From contig JAPSHX010000013.1 of the NCBI GenBank assembly GCA_031179305.1, positions 44,392 to 108,391 on the forward strand: a stretch of 64,000 bases of DNA, read 5' to 3'. The notes under the pieces were generated by a model that ran no database searches, was not told the origin of the DNA, and saw nothing but the letters and a program-made list of their open reading frames with translations. Origin of the DNA: Paenarthrobacter sp. (GTDB lineage Bacteria; Actinomycetota; Actinomycetes; Actinomycetales; Micrococcaceae). A program made the position numbers and the translations under genes. The number at the start of each line of letters is the position of its first letter. The stretch's first letter is position 1. This document shows, one piece after another, positions 62,809 to 64,000 of the stretch.

Positions 62809-64000
62809 CTACGTTCTGGAGGGGTGGTGTCCGGGCAGGGGTGGGGCTTTTGATTGGTAGGTGTGCCCGGTGGGGGTGCTGATTTCCAGGGTGTGAACAC
62901 CTCCGTGCAATTCAGCGGCAACGGTTTTGGTGGTCCAGCCGGGGTTTTCCTTGGTGTGGTTGCACGCCTCGCACAGGCCTGCGCCGTTGGCGAGGTTCGT
63001 TTTGCCTCCGGAACGCCAGGGAAGAACATGATCGATGTGCCGTATGGGCGCATCGCAGTACGGGGTTCGGCAGATGTCGTCGCGGATCTCTATAAAGCGT
63101 CTGAGTCGTGGTGGGAAGAGCCGGGCTTTGGAGTCCATGCTCAGGAGCTCACCCGTGGCTGGTGCGGTGTAGAGCCGGCGAAGCCAGACAGTGAGCTCTG
63201 CATCCGGCGTTGTCGAGTGATCCGGGCCGGTTTGCTCCTCACTAACAAGGGTTCTCCCCCACTCGGCCGGGACTATTCCGTAGCCCTTGAGCCGGGCTGG
63301 TTCGCTGTCACCTTGGAACAGGGTGCGGTCGGTCATGACAAGGTCCAGGTTGATCCCTGAAATCCCGCCGGGTGTGCCGGTGACGCGCTCGACCAAGGTA
63401 TCGGCCATGACCTGACCGCGGGTCGGGACGACACCAGACCCCGCGCTATCGCCGTTCCCTGCAGCGCAGCCGGATCCCGCGACACCGCGTGAACGGGCCG
63501 AATCAGCCTCCCGGCAGAGAGCAGCGTAGACCGCCACCCCTTGGGCCACGGGAAGCAGGGCGGTCAGGTACGTCATGGCGTCGGGGGCCGGGCGCAGGCT
63601 CACCATCCGTTCGGTTGCGGCCCGGCTGGCACGCCCGACCACCGACCGCGGATCCCGCCGATACGCAGCAGCCTTCGCCGCCGCAACAATCGCCTTATCG
63701 CCCTTCCCGTCAAAAGTCCCGGTATCGGGAGCGAGCTCCTCATCCACCGTGCACCGGTCCTCAACACTCAGGCACGCGGTCTCTTTGACCAGCAGCGTGG
63801 CCCGCCACTCATTCAACTGCCCCGACTTCAGAGCCGCCAACGTCCGCGGCATCTCCAGCACAAGGGCCTTCGTCAAACCCAACAACCGGGACCCACGATT
63901 CGGAGACTCCCGCCGGGCCAACGCCACCTGCGCACCCACACCTTGGCCACGTTCCGACGGAGGAACACCGGCCTCGGCCTGCTCGGCGCGCTGGGCAAGA
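62809..64000 (-). CDS. DUF222 and HNH endonuclease-domain protein, 5' end outside window
   Basis: The frame continues in frame past the right edge ([18 protein letters not shown] before the first visible Met region), so the start is missing. A DUF222 helical region is followed by a C-terminal HNH nuclease domain: [37 protein letters not shown], with zinc cysteines and the catalytic His. Such genes (13E12-type repeat family) are multi-copy in actinobacteria and may be mobile or domesticated nucleases. Confidence 0.9.
   Translation of the reverse strand, partial: LAQRAEQAEAGVPPSERGQGVGAQVALARRESPNRGSRLLGLTKALVLEMPRTLAALKSGQLNEWRATLLVKETACLSVEDRCTVDEELAPDTGTFDGKGDKAIVAAAKAAAYRRDPRSVVGRASRAATERMVSLRPAPDAMTYLTALLPVAQGVAVYAALCREADSARSRGVAGSGCAAGNGDSAGSGVVPTRGQVMADTLVERVTGTPGGISGINLDLVMTDRTLFQGDSEPARLKGYGIVPAEWGRTLVSEEQTGPDHSTTPDAELTVWLRRLYTAPATGELLSMDSKARLFPPRLRRFIEIRDDICRTPYCDAPIRHIDHVLPWRSGGKTNLANGAGLCEACNHTKENPGWTTKTVAAELHGGVHTLEISTPTGHTYQSKAPPLPGHHPSRT

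Overview
The window is a stretch of chromosome from a high-GC actinobacterium, most likely a member of the Micrococcaceae close to Arthrobacter or Paenarthrobacter. This is an inference from gene content and order: the small SRP RNA lies just upstream of dnaX-recR, a DUF4193 zinc-ribbon gene and a DUF222/HNH gene are present, purS-purQ-purL form an operon, GTG and TTG starts are common, and the catabolic gene set is large. I see no prophage, plasmid, insertion sequence, integrase or CRISPR array. Both ends cut a gene: a HAD-like protein at the left and a DUF222/HNH protein at the right.

Layout. 1-5.6 kb: HAD-like end, Stealth-type glycan phosphotransferase, metallophosphoesterase, glutathione peroxidase and a secreted M23 peptidase. 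5.7-8.6 kb: divergent MarR/MFS efflux pair and an MpaB-like protein. 8.6-13.3 kb: a convergent hairpin-repeat patch, putA and its divergent LysR regulator. 13.5-15.3 kb: tRNA-Ser(GGA), a YqfO-like protein, a possible HicA-like toxin with an HTH partner, and the SRP RNA. 15.3-23 kb: dnaX, recR, a reductase-like protein, a membrane protein, DUF427 and aspartate kinase. 22.9-27.4 kb: TetR, sugar MFS and family 3 beta-glucosidase. 27.5-29.6 kb: small proteins and an OhrR-like MarR. 29.7-38.2 kb: two subtilisin-inhibitor-like proteins flanking a DNA glycosylase, then a large subtilase and a secreted sialidase. 38.4-41.2 kb: 2-hydroxyacid dehydrogenase, manganese catalase and DUF1540. 41.4-44.8 kb: purSQL. 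44.8-47.9 kb: a three-gene cyclic-di-GMP operon. 48.3-54.4 kb: a GntR-controlled cluster (transporter, nitrilase-like hydrolase, DUF2848, HpaB-like monooxygenase, cupin, flavin reductase). 54.5-58.2 kb: an ABM monooxygenase and an ngcEFG-type amino-sugar ABC importer. 58.4-64 kb: TPR, MmcQ/YjbR, polysaccharide deacetylase, CoA-binding protein, an ECF sigma factor with a membrane partner, and DUF222/HNH.

Functionally the window mixes housekeeping (replication, recombination, purine and aspartate-family synthesis) with use of external polymers and glycans (subtilase, sialidase, beta-glucosidase, NgcEFG), an aromatic or heterocyclic oxidation cluster of unknown substrate, and oxidative-stress genes.

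The items I would follow first are: a dispersed intergenic element of exactly 99 nt in three copies; the HicA-like/HTH pair; the two inhibitor-like proteins, one of which lacks both the export signal and one disulphide, beside a subtilase; the uncharacterised protein translationally coupled between two cyclic-di-GMP enzymes; and the GntR-controlled monooxygenase cluster.
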